From an uncultured Latescibacterota bacterium (GTDB lineage Bacteria; Latescibacterota; UBA2968), in the NCBI GenBank assembly GCA_958295785.1, contig OY282377.1:3392385-3456384 (forward strand): 64,000 nucleotides of DNA. Reading direction: 5' to 3'. The position numbers were made by a program, and so were the translations under genes. Below the pieces are notes generated by a model. The model searched no databases. It was not told the origin of the DNA and saw only the letters and a list, made by a program, of their open reading frames with translations. The first letter of the stretch is position 1, and every line of letters begins with the position of its first letter. Shown one piece after another: positions 1 to 8,346 of this stretch.

Positions 1-405
1 CTTTTTGGTCAGGGACATGTGCGCTTGAACCGAGAGCACGTAAGAAATGATGCACTCAAAGGGGTCTTGTCGAACAAATTGCAGGCCCTTCAACAAATCT
101 CTGGCTCTTCGCAAGTGTGCGTCTCCGCGCGGCACGCGAATGCGGGGCATGTGATCCAAGCGCAAATACCACCGCAAAAATGCGTCTATCGCCATCTCGC
201 CCCGATAGGTCTGTACGGTGTTGACCGATGCGCGATACGCGATCTGATCGCGCGTTTGCCTGAGATGCACAACCGCGCCATACACCATGCCTTTCCACCA
301 CCCATCGCTGTCTCGCCCCCACCGAAACACCTGCCCGGATGCGAGTGTTAGTCCCAAGTGAACCTTTGAGTTTTTGATCGTCCCTTCTGAAACATGCGTC
401 GCCAT
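1..405 (-). CDS. 8-oxoguanine DNA glycosylase-like protein, N-terminal part (cut by window edge)
   Basis: The reverse strand is open from an ATG at 405 to base 1 (135 residues so far). I read MATHVSEGTIKNSKVHLGLT, then LASGQVFRWGR, and later QDPFECIISYVLSVQAHMS. The GQ-x-FRW segment and the DPFECIISY helix are hallmarks of the OGG1 N-terminal domain and the start of its helix-hairpin-helix region; OGG1 excises 8-oxoguanine opposite cytosine in base excision repair. The catalytic HhH lysine and Asp would lie beyond the left edge and cannot be checked. AlkA-type glycosylases are the alternative, but the GQVFRW motif favours OGG. No strong Shine-Dalgarno is visible before 405. Confidence 0.75.
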   Translation of the reverse strand, partial: MATHVSEGTIKNSKVHLGLTLASGQVFRWGRDSDGWWKGMVYGAVVHLRQTRDQIAYRASVNTVQTYRGEMAIDAFLRWYLRLDHMPRIRVPRGDAHLRRARDLLKGLQFVRQDPFECIISYVLSVQAHMSLTKK

Positions 406-489
406 CTGATCTCATCCTTGCGCGAATCTACGGACGGGGTACAACTGCGTAGCAGTTCATCGGCGCATTGACCGACAGTTCATCTATTC

Positions 490-516
490 GGGCGAGCACG
501 GGGGCCGCGCCCCTGC
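490..516 (+). repeat. Dispersed 27-bp palindromic intergenic repeat, copy 1
   Basis: This copy has GGGCGAGCACGGGGGC followed by GCCCCT(G/A)C, a GC-rich imperfect palindrome. The flank GTTCTCATGT-TCGATTTTGCGGTGG is shared with the copy at 15974, so the repeated unit extends about 35 bp further in these two copies. Confidence 0.8.
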
Positions 517-591
517 GTTCTCATGTCTCGATTTTGCGGTGGCTGTGTGGTCGCCCTCTGCTTTCTTCGTCTATTCGCGCTTAAGATCCCA

Positions 592-619
592 TTGACAAAA
601 CTCGAACTTTCCATAAAAT
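592..619 (+). promoter_or_regulatory. Sigma70-type promoter for the NodT gene
   Basis: TTGACA (592-597), a 16-bp spacer and TAAAAT (614-619) lie about 60 bp before the start codon at 680. The -35 is a consensus match and the -10 matches 5 of 6. Confidence 0.6.
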
Positions 620-679
620 TGATGCACTTCAACGGGCGCACGCTGTGATTCATCGCGCCCTTGTTTTGGGAGATCGAAC

Positions 680-2101
680 ATGACGAGACACGCGATAGAA
701 CAGAGCACGCGCTTCGCCCTGTGGACGCTTTTTGCACTGATGGTCGGCTGCGCTTCTGCGCCTCGCGTTCAACAATCTCCGATCCAGTCCCCTCAAATTT
801 GGCACACAAAGGCCGATACGGCAACCCCTGCTGACACGCTTTGGTGGGCGACATTTGACGACAGTCGGCTCGATAGTTTGGTCGCGCAGGCACTGGCATA
901 CAACTGGGATTTGCACGCCGCCAGCGCGCGTCTCAGTGCCGCACGCGCACAGGCCAAAATCGCCGGCGCGCCCCTGTTTCCGCAAATCAGTGGGGTCATG
1001 TCCAGGACAAAACGCAAACAAAATTTCATTGGATTTCCCATTCCCGGCCTGGCAGAGGACGAGGTCCTCTCGAACACGAGTACCACATACAGCCTTTCCG
1101 GCAATGCGTCTTGGGAAATTGACCTTTGGGGCCGGCTCGGCGCGGGTGCTGCGTCAGCACTGGCAAATTATCAGGCGACACAGGCCACATATCGGGGGGC
1201 GCGCATGTCGCTGGCTGCACAAACCGCCAAGGCGTGGTTTGCCGCCCTTGAAGCCAAACGCCAGCGCGAACTCGCACGGGCAACGTACGAAGCCTATCGC
1301 ACCAGCCACGAATTAGTGCGCGCACGCTATGAACGCGGGGTGCGGCCCTCGCGCGATACGCGCCAAAGCGAAGCTGACCTCGCGTCATCGCAAGACCGCC
1401 TGCACCAGCGCGAACAACTCTACGACATATCCATCCGCCAACTCGAAGTGCTCATCGGTCGCTATCCGGCCGGCACATTTGCTATTGCGGGCGATCTTCC
1501 CCTTGTGCCGCATCCGGTTCCTGCGGGCCTGCCGGCAGCTCTCGTTTCCCGACGCCCGGACCTCATTGTTGCTGAACGCCGATTTGCCGCGTCTCAGGCC
1601 AGTCACAAAGCCGCCAAACGCACGCGTTATCCGCGCATCAGCCTGACCGCTTCGGGCGGCAGCAGCACAGACGCATTGGGCAAATTGCTCAACGGGGACT
1701 TCGGCGTGTGGAGCCTGATCGGCAACCTCACGCAACCTATCTTTCAAGGTGGGCGCGTTCAAGGCAATATCGACCTGACCCGCGCACGGGAAAGCGAGGC
1801 CGCCGCGGTGTTTGCCCAAGCTGTTTTGCGGGCGTATAGCGAAGTTGAAAATGCACTCTCGGCAGAAGCGTATTTGGCAAAGCGCGAGGCCGCTTTGACG
1901 ACCGTCGCCGAACAAGCGCGGGAAGCCCGCCGGTTGGCAGAAGATAGGTATTACAGGGGGCTTTCAGACCTTTTGACCATGTTGCAAACGCGCAGTACGG
2001 CTTATCAAACCGAAAGCCAACTGCTCGCGGTACGCAGGCAACGCCTCAATGCGCGCATTGACCTCCACCTCGCGTTGGGCGGGGGATTCAAAGGCAATTG
2101 A
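680..2101 (+). CDS. RND efflux outer-membrane lipoprotein, NodT/OprM type
   Basis: This 473-residue protein is the outer-membrane channel of a tripartite efflux pump. A signal peptide ends in a lipobox (LMVGC, Cys at about residue 25), so the mature protein is probably lipidated. It then shows the TolC-family double repeat: an early WW.TF.D..LD..V..AL motif with long helical regions, LVSRRPDL around residues 288-295, and a second half with ARESEAAA and YSEVENALSAE. The length fits the family. The ATG at 680 has GGGAGA six bases upstream. No membrane-fusion or RND pump gene lies next to it, so its partners must be elsewhere and the substrate cannot be inferred. A good promoter lies at 592-619. 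Confidence 0.92.
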   Translation: MTRHAIEQSTRFALWTLFALMVGCASAPRVQQSPIQSPQIWHTKADTATPADTLWWATFDDSRLDSLVAQALAYNWDLHAASARLSAARAQAKIAGAPLFPQISGVMSRTKRKQNFIGFPIPGLAEDEVLSNTSTTYSLSGNASWEIDLWGRLGAGAASALANYQATQATYRGARMSLAAQTAKAWFAALEAKRQRELARATYEAYRTSHELVRARYERGVRPSRDTRQSEADLASSQDRLHQREQLYDISIRQLEVLIGRYPAGTFAIAGDLPLVPHPVPAGLPAALVSRRPDLIVAERRFAASQASHKAAKRTRYPRISLTASGGSSTDALGKLLNGDFGVWSLIGNLTQPIFQGGRVQGNIDLTRARESEAAAVFAQAVLRAYSEVENALSAEAYLAKREAALTTVAEQAREARRLAEDRYYRGLSDLLTMLQTRSTAYQTESQLLAVRRQRLNARIDLHLALGGGFKGN

Positions 2102-2306
2102 AATCAGTGGTTGGTGGCGAGTGGTTAGCCCCCGCCCGCCCTTTTGAATCGGAATTTGTAGGATGAGAGGCAGTGCTTCTCGCCACGCTCCACTGATCAC
2201 TCGCCAATCTTACCCATCTAACCGTGTAGAAAATGCCTTGCTCTTTCGCAACAATAGCCCTTATTTTTTTCACCCGTCTTTTTCACCCCAACTTTTGGAG
2301 GTATTC

Positions 2307-3173
2307 GTGAAGAACAACAAGCAAATTATCGCGGTCATTGGCGGCGCAGCCGTCGTCTTGGGTCTGATTTTGTACATCGCATTGCAGCCGAGCGAAGAGC
2401 AAATTGTTCGGGAAAATCTCTATGTCGTGCAACTCGAGGCCGATGCCGAACGCTATGCGGAGCAGGCGGATTCCCTGAGTCTCGTGGTGGAATCCTTAAA
2501 TGCCCGCATCGACACTGTGCGCGCACAAATGGACAGTGCCCGCACAGACAATAAAATGTTGCTGACCACGCTTCGCCGCGTGACCAACGAAAGCAAGGAA
2601 TACCAGCGTCTGTACAAAGAGCAACGCACATTGGTCGATAAGTTGCGCGATGAAATCACGCGGGTCAAAGCCGGTGCCGCCACGCAGATCGAACAACTCA
2701 AAACCTCCTTAGACAGCCTCAACAACACGCTTTCTGAACAAGCCATTCGCCTCACTCGAATGACAAACTCGCTGAAAAAAGCCGAAAAAGAAAACCGCGC
2801 ATTGCGCCAAACCCTCGCGGAGGCCCAACAAGAAAGCGAGGCATTGCGCGAAACCCTCCAGTCGGTGCTCGTCTATGTGGGTACAGAGGATGGCTTAAAA
2901 CAACAGGGGTATCTCAATACGTCTCGGCGATTTATTCGCAAAAATTACAAAATGACAAATTTCCCCGACCTCGACAACAGCGACATCGTCAAAGTTGGCA
3001 TTGGGGAAACCTTTAGCGTGCAGGGCAAACTCGCGGCCCTGTGCGACCGCCATGGCAAACTCGGCAAAGGCAAGGAATACGAACTCAGCGAAGGACAAGC
3101 CGGGCAACTCCACATCGCCTTTTCCGACTCCGCGCTCGCAGGCCAACGCATCCTCGCGGTGTTGAAAAATTGA
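2307..3173 (+). CDS. Membrane-anchored coiled-coil protein, Cbp1-like C-terminal domain
   Basis: I chose the GTG at 2307 because GGAGG lies five bases upstream and the protein then starts MKNNKQ followed by a single membrane helix (about residues 6-23). The frame is open further upstream, but that stretch is repeat-derived and unlike a protein N-terminus. Residues about 35-190 are a long charged coiled coil. The last 100 residues (VYVGTEDGLKQQG..., D-x-S-D-I, RH.K, YEL, L.I.F) follow the pattern of the C-terminal domain of Cbp1-like envelope proteins of Bacteroidetes, where a YV-x-GT start and a late YEL are typical. Function is unknown; a periplasmic or envelope structural role is inference. 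A strong terminator follows directly. Confidence 0.8.
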   Translation: MKNNKQIIAVIGGAAVVLGLILYIALQPSEEQIVRENLYVVQLEADAERYAEQADSLSLVVESLNARIDTVRAQMDSARTDNKMLLTTLRRVTNESKEYQRLYKEQRTLVDKLRDEITRVKAGAATQIEQLKTSLDSLNNTLSEQAIRLTRMTNSLKKAEKENRALRQTLAEAQQESEALRETLQSVLVYVGTEDGLKQQGYLNTSRRFIRKNYKMTNFPDLDNSDIVKVGIGETFSVQGKLAALCDRHGKLGKGKEYELSEGQAGQLHIAFSDSALAGQRILAVLKN

Positions 3174-3198
3174 GTGGCGTTCCATGCGATACGCGAAC

Positions 3199-3233
3199 AA
3201 AAGCCCTTCTCCCAACTTGGGAGGAGGGCTTTT
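3199..3233 (+). terminator. Rho-independent terminator
   Basis: AAAAGCCCTTCTCCC pairs with GGGAGGAGGGCTTTT around a short loop. The stem lies 26 bases after the stop at 3173 and ends in Ts. Confidence 0.85.
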
Positions 3234-3270
3234 GCGTACATGCACACGTATGAGTTTGGAAAACATCGGG

Positions 3271-3299
3271 TTGATATTTGCATCGAATTTGGGTATTAT
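3271..3299 (+). promoter_or_regulatory. Sigma70-type promoter
   Basis: TTGATA (3271-3276), exactly 17 bp of spacer, then TATTAT (3294-3299), about 50 bp ahead of the ATG at 3348. Confidence 0.65.
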
Positions 3300-3347
3300 T
3301 TTTTCTCATCTCCAACCGCACATTCATCACTTCAATGGAGGAAACCG

Positions 3348-3989
3348 ATGGCTGTTATCAACACGAGGGAAGACCTAATCCGCTTACTGGACGAAAAACC
3401 CAAGTGGGTCGAGGCCCTGCGCGTCCGGCTACTCACGCGCGAACTGATCGAACTGCCCGAAAAATTTGCCGAGTTCGTCAAGGTGACGAATGAGCGGTTT
3501 GACAAACTCGGAGGGAGATTTGACAGGCTTGGATCCCAAGTGCAGTCTCTCCAAGATGACGTCGGCATGCTCAAAGGTGCCCACGCCAGAAGTGCCGCGA
3601 TTAGGGAGGCCTCTTCCATTGCCAGGGAAATGAATTTTTATCGGACGAAAAATCTCAGCCAAGACGATCTTTGGGCACTGATTGACCGCGCCGACACAGT
3701 GGATATTCCCAAAAACGTGTTGCGGAGTTTCCGCCGTGCGGACCTGATTATGGAAGCCGCGGACCAAGATGGCGAAACCTGCTATATTGCCGTGGAAATT
3801 TCCTTTACGGTCAATGGACGGGACACCACGCGCGCCCTTCGCAACGCCGAGTTCATGACCCAGTTCACCGGCAAACCCGCCCATGCCGCTGTCGTCGGTT
3901 TGCGCCGAGATGATCGCATCCACGACCTCATCAAACGCGGCGATGTGTTTTGGTATCAACTGGATCCAGAGATCGTGGAAGTGGAATAA
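3348..3989 (+). CDS. PD-(D/E)XK-like nuclease-fold protein with N-terminal coiled coil
   Basis: The ATG at 3348 is preceded by TGGAGGA; earlier in-frame starts would run through the terminator and promoter. The 213-residue protein begins with helical, coiled-coil sequence (VKVTNERFDKLGGRFDRLG... about residues 45-80). It ends in an alpha/beta domain with LIMEAADQ, YIAVEISFTV, ALRNAEFM and AHAAVVG, which follows the pattern of small restriction-fold proteins of the DUF3782/Uma2-like kind that are common in cyanobacteria and other environmental bacteria. The E of VEIS would be the core acidic residue. No partner gene adjoins it; it stands alone between two terminators. Nuclease activity is not established for this family. 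Confidence 0.75.
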   Translation: MAVINTREDLIRLLDEKPKWVEALRVRLLTRELIELPEKFAEFVKVTNERFDKLGGRFDRLGSQVQSLQDDVGMLKGAHARSAAIREASSIAREMNFYRTKNLSQDDLWALIDRADTVDIPKNVLRSFRRADLIMEAADQDGETCYIAVEISFTVNGRDTTRALRNAEFMTQFTGKPAHAAVVGLRRDDRIHDLIKRGDVFWYQLDPEIVEVE

Positions 3990-4012
3990 TCCGTTGCGCG
4001 ATTTTCAAAACG

Positions 4013-4040
4013 AAAAAAGCCGATGCAGAAGACATCGGCC
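4013..4040 (-). terminator. Terminator of the LutBA fusion gene
   Basis: GCCGATG (4019-4025) pairs with CATCGGC (4033-4039). On the minus strand the stem is followed by six Ts (A run 4013-4018), 20 bases past the stop of the gene ending at 4061. Confidence 0.8.
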
Positions 4041-4060
4041 TTAAGGATGGGCTGAACGAG

Positions 4061-6184
4061 CTACTTCAAAAACCGCAACAGGTTTAAGGGATGCCAGACC
4101 GCGTGGCCCGTGCCTTCTGATAGGTGGAGGGCGCACACGCTGCTTTCCGTGACAATGGCCTCTACATCGGCGTCACGGAACCCCTCAAAGAGCGGCTCGC
4201 CAACGGCCTGTGACAATTCGTAGCCGAGCGGCCCGGCTTTCAGGCCAAATGTTCCCGCCATCCCGCAACAAGTGCCGGTTTCAATGAGCGCGACTTCTGC
4301 ACCGCGCGCGTGCAAAAATGCCATCGCGTGTTCCCCCGCGCCTAGGGGCCGTTGGTGGCACGGGATGTGGAAGCCAAATTTTCGCCCGGAGAGTGCATTG
4401 CGTTCGCCAACTGCGACATCGCCCTTGAGCAGGGATAAAAACTCGAAAAACTCAAACGTGTGGTCGGCAATGGCAACCGCGTCTTCGGATTTGTCGAGCA
4501 ATTTGGGATATGAAATTTTCAGGCAATACGTCGCCGTCGGCTCCGTGGCGACCACCTCGTACCCCCGATTGACATAAGGCGCGAGAAAATCCACATTTTC
4601 GCGTGCGACCTTTCGCGCCTTTTTCAGATCGCCGTATCCGATATAGGGATACCCACAACCCTTTTGCGGCGGGATGACGACCTCGCAACCGCGCGCTTCT
4701 AGGCATTCAATCGCGGCCATGCCCAAATCGGGATCGTTGTAATTGGCAAATAAATCCATAAAAAACGCCACCTTTCGCACGGGATTTGAAACCGGTAAAG
4801 GCCCGCGTTTTGCAAAGCGTTTCACCAGCGTTTTGCGGCTAAATTTGGGCAACTGCCGCCGCCGGTCGATCCCCATCGCCTTTTCCATTGCCCAGCGCAC
4901 CCAGGCATTGTCCATCAGCCAGTTGGACAAGGGCGCGGTCAAACTGCCCATCTTTGCCGCCCTTTCTGCGGCCATCAGCATCTTGTTCACGCGCGGATGC
5001 GGATTGACTTCGCTGTCGCGGTCTTTGACCCCGGCAATCATCATCGGGATGTCGATCTCGGCCGGGCAGATCTCTTTGCACAACCCGCACGAAATGCACA
5101 GGGGCGCGAAATCGCCCGCCTTATCCAAGCCGTGAACCTCAGATGTCCAAGGTATGCCGATGGGCCCGGGATAGATGTGCCCAAACGCATGCCCGCCCAC
5201 CACGCCATACGTCGGGCAAATATTCATACACGCGCCGCAGCGGATGCAGTTGAGCGCGTCTGAAAACAGGGGGTCTTCTTTCATCGCGGAACGCCCATTG
5301 TCCAAAATGATGATGTGCGATTCCCGCGGCGTTTTGCCATCGGCTCCCAAAGGCGACCTGCCGCCCATCCACGTCACATAAGTTGTCGTGTGTTGCCCGA
5401 CCGCGCTGACCGGATGCGCCAACATCATCATGATTGCATCGCCTGTGGTCTCCACCACTTTTTCGCGCCCCATAATGCAGATATGCACATCCGGAATGCT
5501 CGACACCAAACGGGCATTGCCCTCGTTGGTCTCGATCAAAATCGCGCCGGATTCGGCAACGCCCACATTCGCCCCGGTCATGCCGATATCCGCATTCAGA
5601 AAAATCGGGCGCAGGTATTGGCGCACCACTTTCATAATCGCATCCACGTCATGGGGCACCCCCTCGCCCGTCTCTTTCTCGAAAATCTCGGCCACTTCAA
5701 CCGCGGTCTTATGCACGGCGGGAAAGACGAGATGGAACGGTTTTTCGTGGACCTTTTGAATGATCAACTCGCCGAGGTCCGTCTCGATCACCTCCAAGCC
5801 CGCTTCCTCTATCGGGTGGTTGACCTCGATTTCCTCGCTCGTCAGGGACTTTGATTTGGCCACGGTTTTGGCGTTTTTCTCCGCCGCGAGTTTCAAAATA
5901 TAGCCGATAGCCGCGGCCCCGTCTTCCGCGAGAAAAACCCTTGCCCCGCGCGCCTCGACCCGTTCGGCGAATTGGTCGACCAGATCGTCCAACTTCGCGG
6001 TGCAGCGCACTTTGATCTCGCGCACTTCTTTGCGAAACGCCTCTCCTTGCGGCAAAATATCTATCGCGGCCCGCCGAGAATCTCGCGCCCGCTTGACCGC
6101 GTTGTAGAGTTGCGTGCGCTTGGGCTTTTCGCGCAATGCCGTTTCTATCTTTGCATACAGATTTTCATACCGTTGGCTCGCCAT
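4061..6184 (-). CDS. LutB-LutA fusion: LUD domain, two 4Fe-4S clusters and CCG domains
   Basis: This 707-residue protein reads as LutB fused to LutA of the LutABC lactate-oxidation complex. Residues 1 to about 300 are a LUD (DUF162) domain, with NADIGMTGANVGVAESG and LVSSIPDVHI. Two 4Fe-4S motifs follow, CIRCGACMNICP and CISCGLCKEICP. The C-terminal half is the cysteine-rich CCG region, with GCGYPYIGYGD, FHIPCHQRP and TCCGMAGTFG. LutABC oxidises L-lactate to pyruvate in Bacillus; related complexes act on other 2-hydroxy acids, so the exact substrate is uncertain. The usual order is lutA-lutB as separate genes, so the order LutB then LutA in one chain is a fusion. It lies downstream of the lutC-like gene on the same strand, with a repeat-containing gap of about 100 bp, and has its own terminator. 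Confidence 0.9.
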   Translation of the reverse strand: MASQRYENLYAKIETALREKPKRTQLYNAVKRARDSRRAAIDILPQGEAFRKEVREIKVRCTAKLDDLVDQFAERVEARGARVFLAEDGAAAIGYILKLAAEKNAKTVAKSKSLTSEEIEVNHPIEEAGLEVIETDLGELIIQKVHEKPFHLVFPAVHKTAVEVAEIFEKETGEGVPHDVDAIMKVVRQYLRPIFLNADIGMTGANVGVAESGAILIETNEGNARLVSSIPDVHICIMGREKVVETTGDAIMMMLAHPVSAVGQHTTTYVTWMGGRSPLGADGKTPRESHIIILDNGRSAMKEDPLFSDALNCIRCGACMNICPTYGVVGGHAFGHIYPGPIGIPWTSEVHGLDKAGDFAPLCISCGLCKEICPAEIDIPMMIAGVKDRDSEVNPHPRVNKMLMAAERAAKMGSLTAPLSNWLMDNAWVRWAMEKAMGIDRRRQLPKFSRKTLVKRFAKRGPLPVSNPVRKVAFFMDLFANYNDPDLGMAAIECLEARGCEVVIPPQKGCGYPYIGYGDLKKARKVARENVDFLAPYVNRGYEVVATEPTATYCLKISYPKLLDKSEDAVAIADHTFEFFEFLSLLKGDVAVGERNALSGRKFGFHIPCHQRPLGAGEHAMAFLHARGAEVALIETGTCCGMAGTFGLKAGPLGYELSQAVGEPLFEGFRDADVEAIVTESSVCALHLSEGTGHAVWHPLNLLRFLK

Positions 6185-6200
6185 ATCAAATCCTTAAGAT

Positions 6201-6233
6201 CGGTGGTCGGTGGTCGGTGGTCGGTGGTCGGTC
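6201..6233. repeat. 7-bp tandem repeat (GGTGGTC)n
   Basis: About four and a half tandem copies of GGTGGTC lie between the lutC-like and lutBA-like genes. Similar GTGGT(C/T)AG motifs recur in other gaps (2107-2135, 16040-16082, 30020-30035). Confidence 0.8.
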
Positions 6234-6282
6234 TCCACTCGTTTTCCTTGTCGCGTCTTTCGCAGTTTGTGTGCCTTGCGCC

Positions 6283-6846
6283 CTACGCAATCACAATGGC
6301 ATGGGCAACTTCAGGCCCGTGTACCCCCAGCGTCAGGCGCATTTCGATATCTGCGGTTCGGCTCGGCCCGGAAATAAACGTGGCCGTTGCGTTGTGGGGA
6401 TGATCCTCAAAAAACTGGCGCAACGGCTCGGCGGCATCCGTCAAATTTGCCAGCAGCGCGCTCGCCTGAAAAATGCCAATGTGTACGCGGGGCAATGTGG
6501 AAACGAGGCGCACGGCATCATCTAAGGCAAATTCCACGAGACTGCCCGATTCGGCCACGGCAAATGCGGCCCAAGACACCCCCACATCGGCAGCGTCAAT
6601 CGCGTGGGGCAATGCGCGGTTGTCAAAGGGCGGCGTCAGTACTTCAAACCCCGCATCCACACACGCGCTTTGGATCGCATCGGCCAACCCATCGGGCAAT
6701 TCGGCGAGCGCGACCCGCTTGCAATCGACATCCCCGAGCACCTGAACCACAATGGGCGCGACCGCATCTGCGCCATTGACCACATGGGCGATGCCAGATA
6801 AGGACGCATACTTTTTGACGAACACATCGATCAACGCGGCACGCAT
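6283..6846 (-). CDS. lutC: LUD-domain protein, LutC type
   Basis: A LUD (DUF162) protein of about 187 residues with the LutC signature: VSWAAFAVAESGSLV, RLVSTLPRVHI and a closing FISGPSRTADIEMRLTLGVHGP. LutC is the third component of the lactate-utilisation complex, and the LutBA fusion follows on the same strand, so the two form an operon. The frame is open to an ATG at 6879. I prefer the ATG at 6846, which has GGATAGGTG just upstream and starts with MRAALID, like family members. Transcription probably begins in the gap before 7000; no convincing promoter is seen. Confidence 0.88.
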   Translation of the reverse strand: MRAALIDVFVKKYASLSGIAHVVNGADAVAPIVVQVLGDVDCKRVALAELPDGLADAIQSACVDAGFEVLTPPFDNRALPHAIDAADVGVSWAAFAVAESGSLVEFALDDAVRLVSTLPRVHIGIFQASALLANLTDAAEPLRQFFEDHPHNATATFISGPSRTADIEMRLTLGVHGPEVAHAIVIA

Positions 6847-6943
6847 AGCACACCTATCCATAAAAGGTTCAACGGACATCCAAAGTAATGCGAAACACTG
6901 TTTGACGCAAGTTTTTCAACGGAGAGATGCGAGGATAGAAACA

Positions 6944-6969
6944 TAGGAGCGATGCCCCCGTGCCCGCCC
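6944..6969 (-). repeat. Dispersed 27-bp palindromic repeat, copy 2
   Basis: A variant (TAGGAGCGATGCCCCCGTG, then CCCGCCC) in the opposite orientation to copy 1. The 246-bp gap 6880-7125 holds otherwise only AT-rich sequence with no convincing gene. Confidence 0.75.
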
Positions 6970-7125
6970 GAAAAGGCAAGATACGAGATAGTTGCTGTTG
7001 ATCTACATTGAATTGGGGCTTGATTTCTCAGCTTTTTCGGTTAAATTCACTTAGTCCTGACGTTGTACAAACCTCGAACATCGAGACGCCCATGCAACTT
7101 CTTTCAACTTTAATGGAGAAAAGCA

Positions 7126-7662
7126 ATGATGGAGAATTTAATAACATACACTGAGCGGATGGAGGACGCACTTGTCGGTAAAAAGGCATTCCATACTTAC
7201 AACCGGGACATTCTTCACGCCATGGAGATTATTGTTGCCGGATTCCGCCACGCCCAAAAAGAGGTGAACTTGCTCTCCAACAAGTTGGAACCAAAACTGT
7301 ACGACACGCTTCGTCTTAAAGAAGCAGCGCGCTCTTTTTTGAAAAAAGAGGGGACGGAGTTGCGGATTCTCGTGGAGACCAAAATCGACTCGGATCATTC
7401 GATGATGACGCTTTTGGATGAGTTTCGAGACAAGATCAAGATCAACACCGTTCCAGATAAATGGAAAAAGATCTACAATTTCAACTTTATGGTCGTGGAT
7501 GATTTTGGTTACCGGTTTGAATACGACCGAGAAAAATACGCTGCGATAGCCAGTTTCTACGAGGATGACCAGAAGGAAATGCGATCCGATCTAAAGAATT
7601 TCTTCCAAATATTGGAAAAGCATGCCGAGCCTTATCCAATTCAAGCCGAGGCCAAATCATGA
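7126..7662 (+). CDS. Unrecognised cytoplasmic protein, possibly a non-catalytic PLD-like fold
   Basis: A 178-residue protein with no signal peptide or membrane segment; TGGAGAAAA lies upstream of ATGATG. I do not recognise the family with confidence. The run FRHAQKEVNLLSNKL, a middle GTELRILVE strand and the late FMVVDDFGYRFEYDREKYAAIASF resemble the strand-helix pattern of half a phospholipase D domain, but no HxKxxxxD motif is present, so catalysis is unlikely if the resemblance is real. It overlaps the next gene by four bases (ATGA), so the two are translationally coupled. It may be the cytoplasmic partner of the small membrane protein. Confidence 0.7.
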   Translation: MMENLITYTERMEDALVGKKAFHTYNRDILHAMEIIVAGFRHAQKEVNLLSNKLEPKLYDTLRLKEAARSFLKKEGTELRILVETKIDSDHSMMTLLDEFRDKIKINTVPDKWKKIYNFNFMVVDDFGYRFEYDREKYAAIASFYEDDQKEMRSDLKNFFQILEKHAEPYPIQAEAKS

Positions 7663-8296
7663 ACGACTTTGTTCTCGTCGGCATTTTTCAGATCAATGTC
7701 ACATTGGGAATTTTATATATAGGTCTAAAACAGTTCAGATTCCGCGAAAATCTCTACGTCGATATAGTACAACTCATCAATCATCATTGCTACGCCGACA
7801 TCCACCAATCGGACCATAGCGATCTGCTCAAAAATGACTCGGATTTCTCCACCCACTATCACACCATCCGAGAATGGATAATAGCCCTGCCGGACAATTA
7901 CCAACAAAAATTAGACGGAATAGAAACTTTTAAATTTCTCACACCAAAAGAAGAATCAACGCGGCGATTGTTGAGGCTACACAATTGGTTTCTGAAAGAT
8001 AGAGATAAGCGTTGGGTTTGGAGAGTTACCATTATGCCTTCGCTTGCCGCATTGTGGATATATTTGAGTCCTATTTTTGCAAATTCGCCTGTATTTTATT
8101 TTTTTTAGGCACGGCTATTTCCGGGCAACTCATACTTATCTTTAATGCGTTCTTGGGCTATCTCATCGTATTGAGAAAAACCAAAGAGCAACTCAATCGC
8201 TCACTTCCATTCGTCATGGATAAACACAGAAAACAAGAGGCTGACAAGGATGTGAATGAAGCAACAAAAAAAGCCCTGCGCCTTCAGGATGAGTAG
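7659..8296 (+). CDS. Small membrane protein, reading frame broken at a T8 run
   Basis: The first frame (7659-8108) gives 149 residues: an N-terminal hydrophobic segment (VLVGIFQINVTLGILYIG), a soluble middle and the start of a second hydrophobic segment ending SPVFYFF at a TAG. The T run 8099-8106 is immediately followed by a -1 frame that continues the membrane segment (FFLGTAISGQLILIFNAFLG) and a basic tail ending at 8296. Joined, this is one protein of about 211 residues with two membrane-spanning regions. The run contains T TTT TTT in the zero frame, a heptamer that allows -1 slippage, with the stop directly after it. Alternatives are a one-base deletion or a sequencing error. Start ATG 7659 overlaps the upstream stop. 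The family is unknown. Confidence 0.65.
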
Positions 8297-8346
8297 TTCG
8301 CCATCTACTCGGTCATTTCAAACCCAAATTTCAATGGTCATCTCCC

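Noticed and set aside
6201-6233. GGTGGTC tandem repeat as an operator for the lutC-lutBA operon
   Set aside because: It lies between the two genes, not before the operon, and similar short repeats occur in unrelated gaps.
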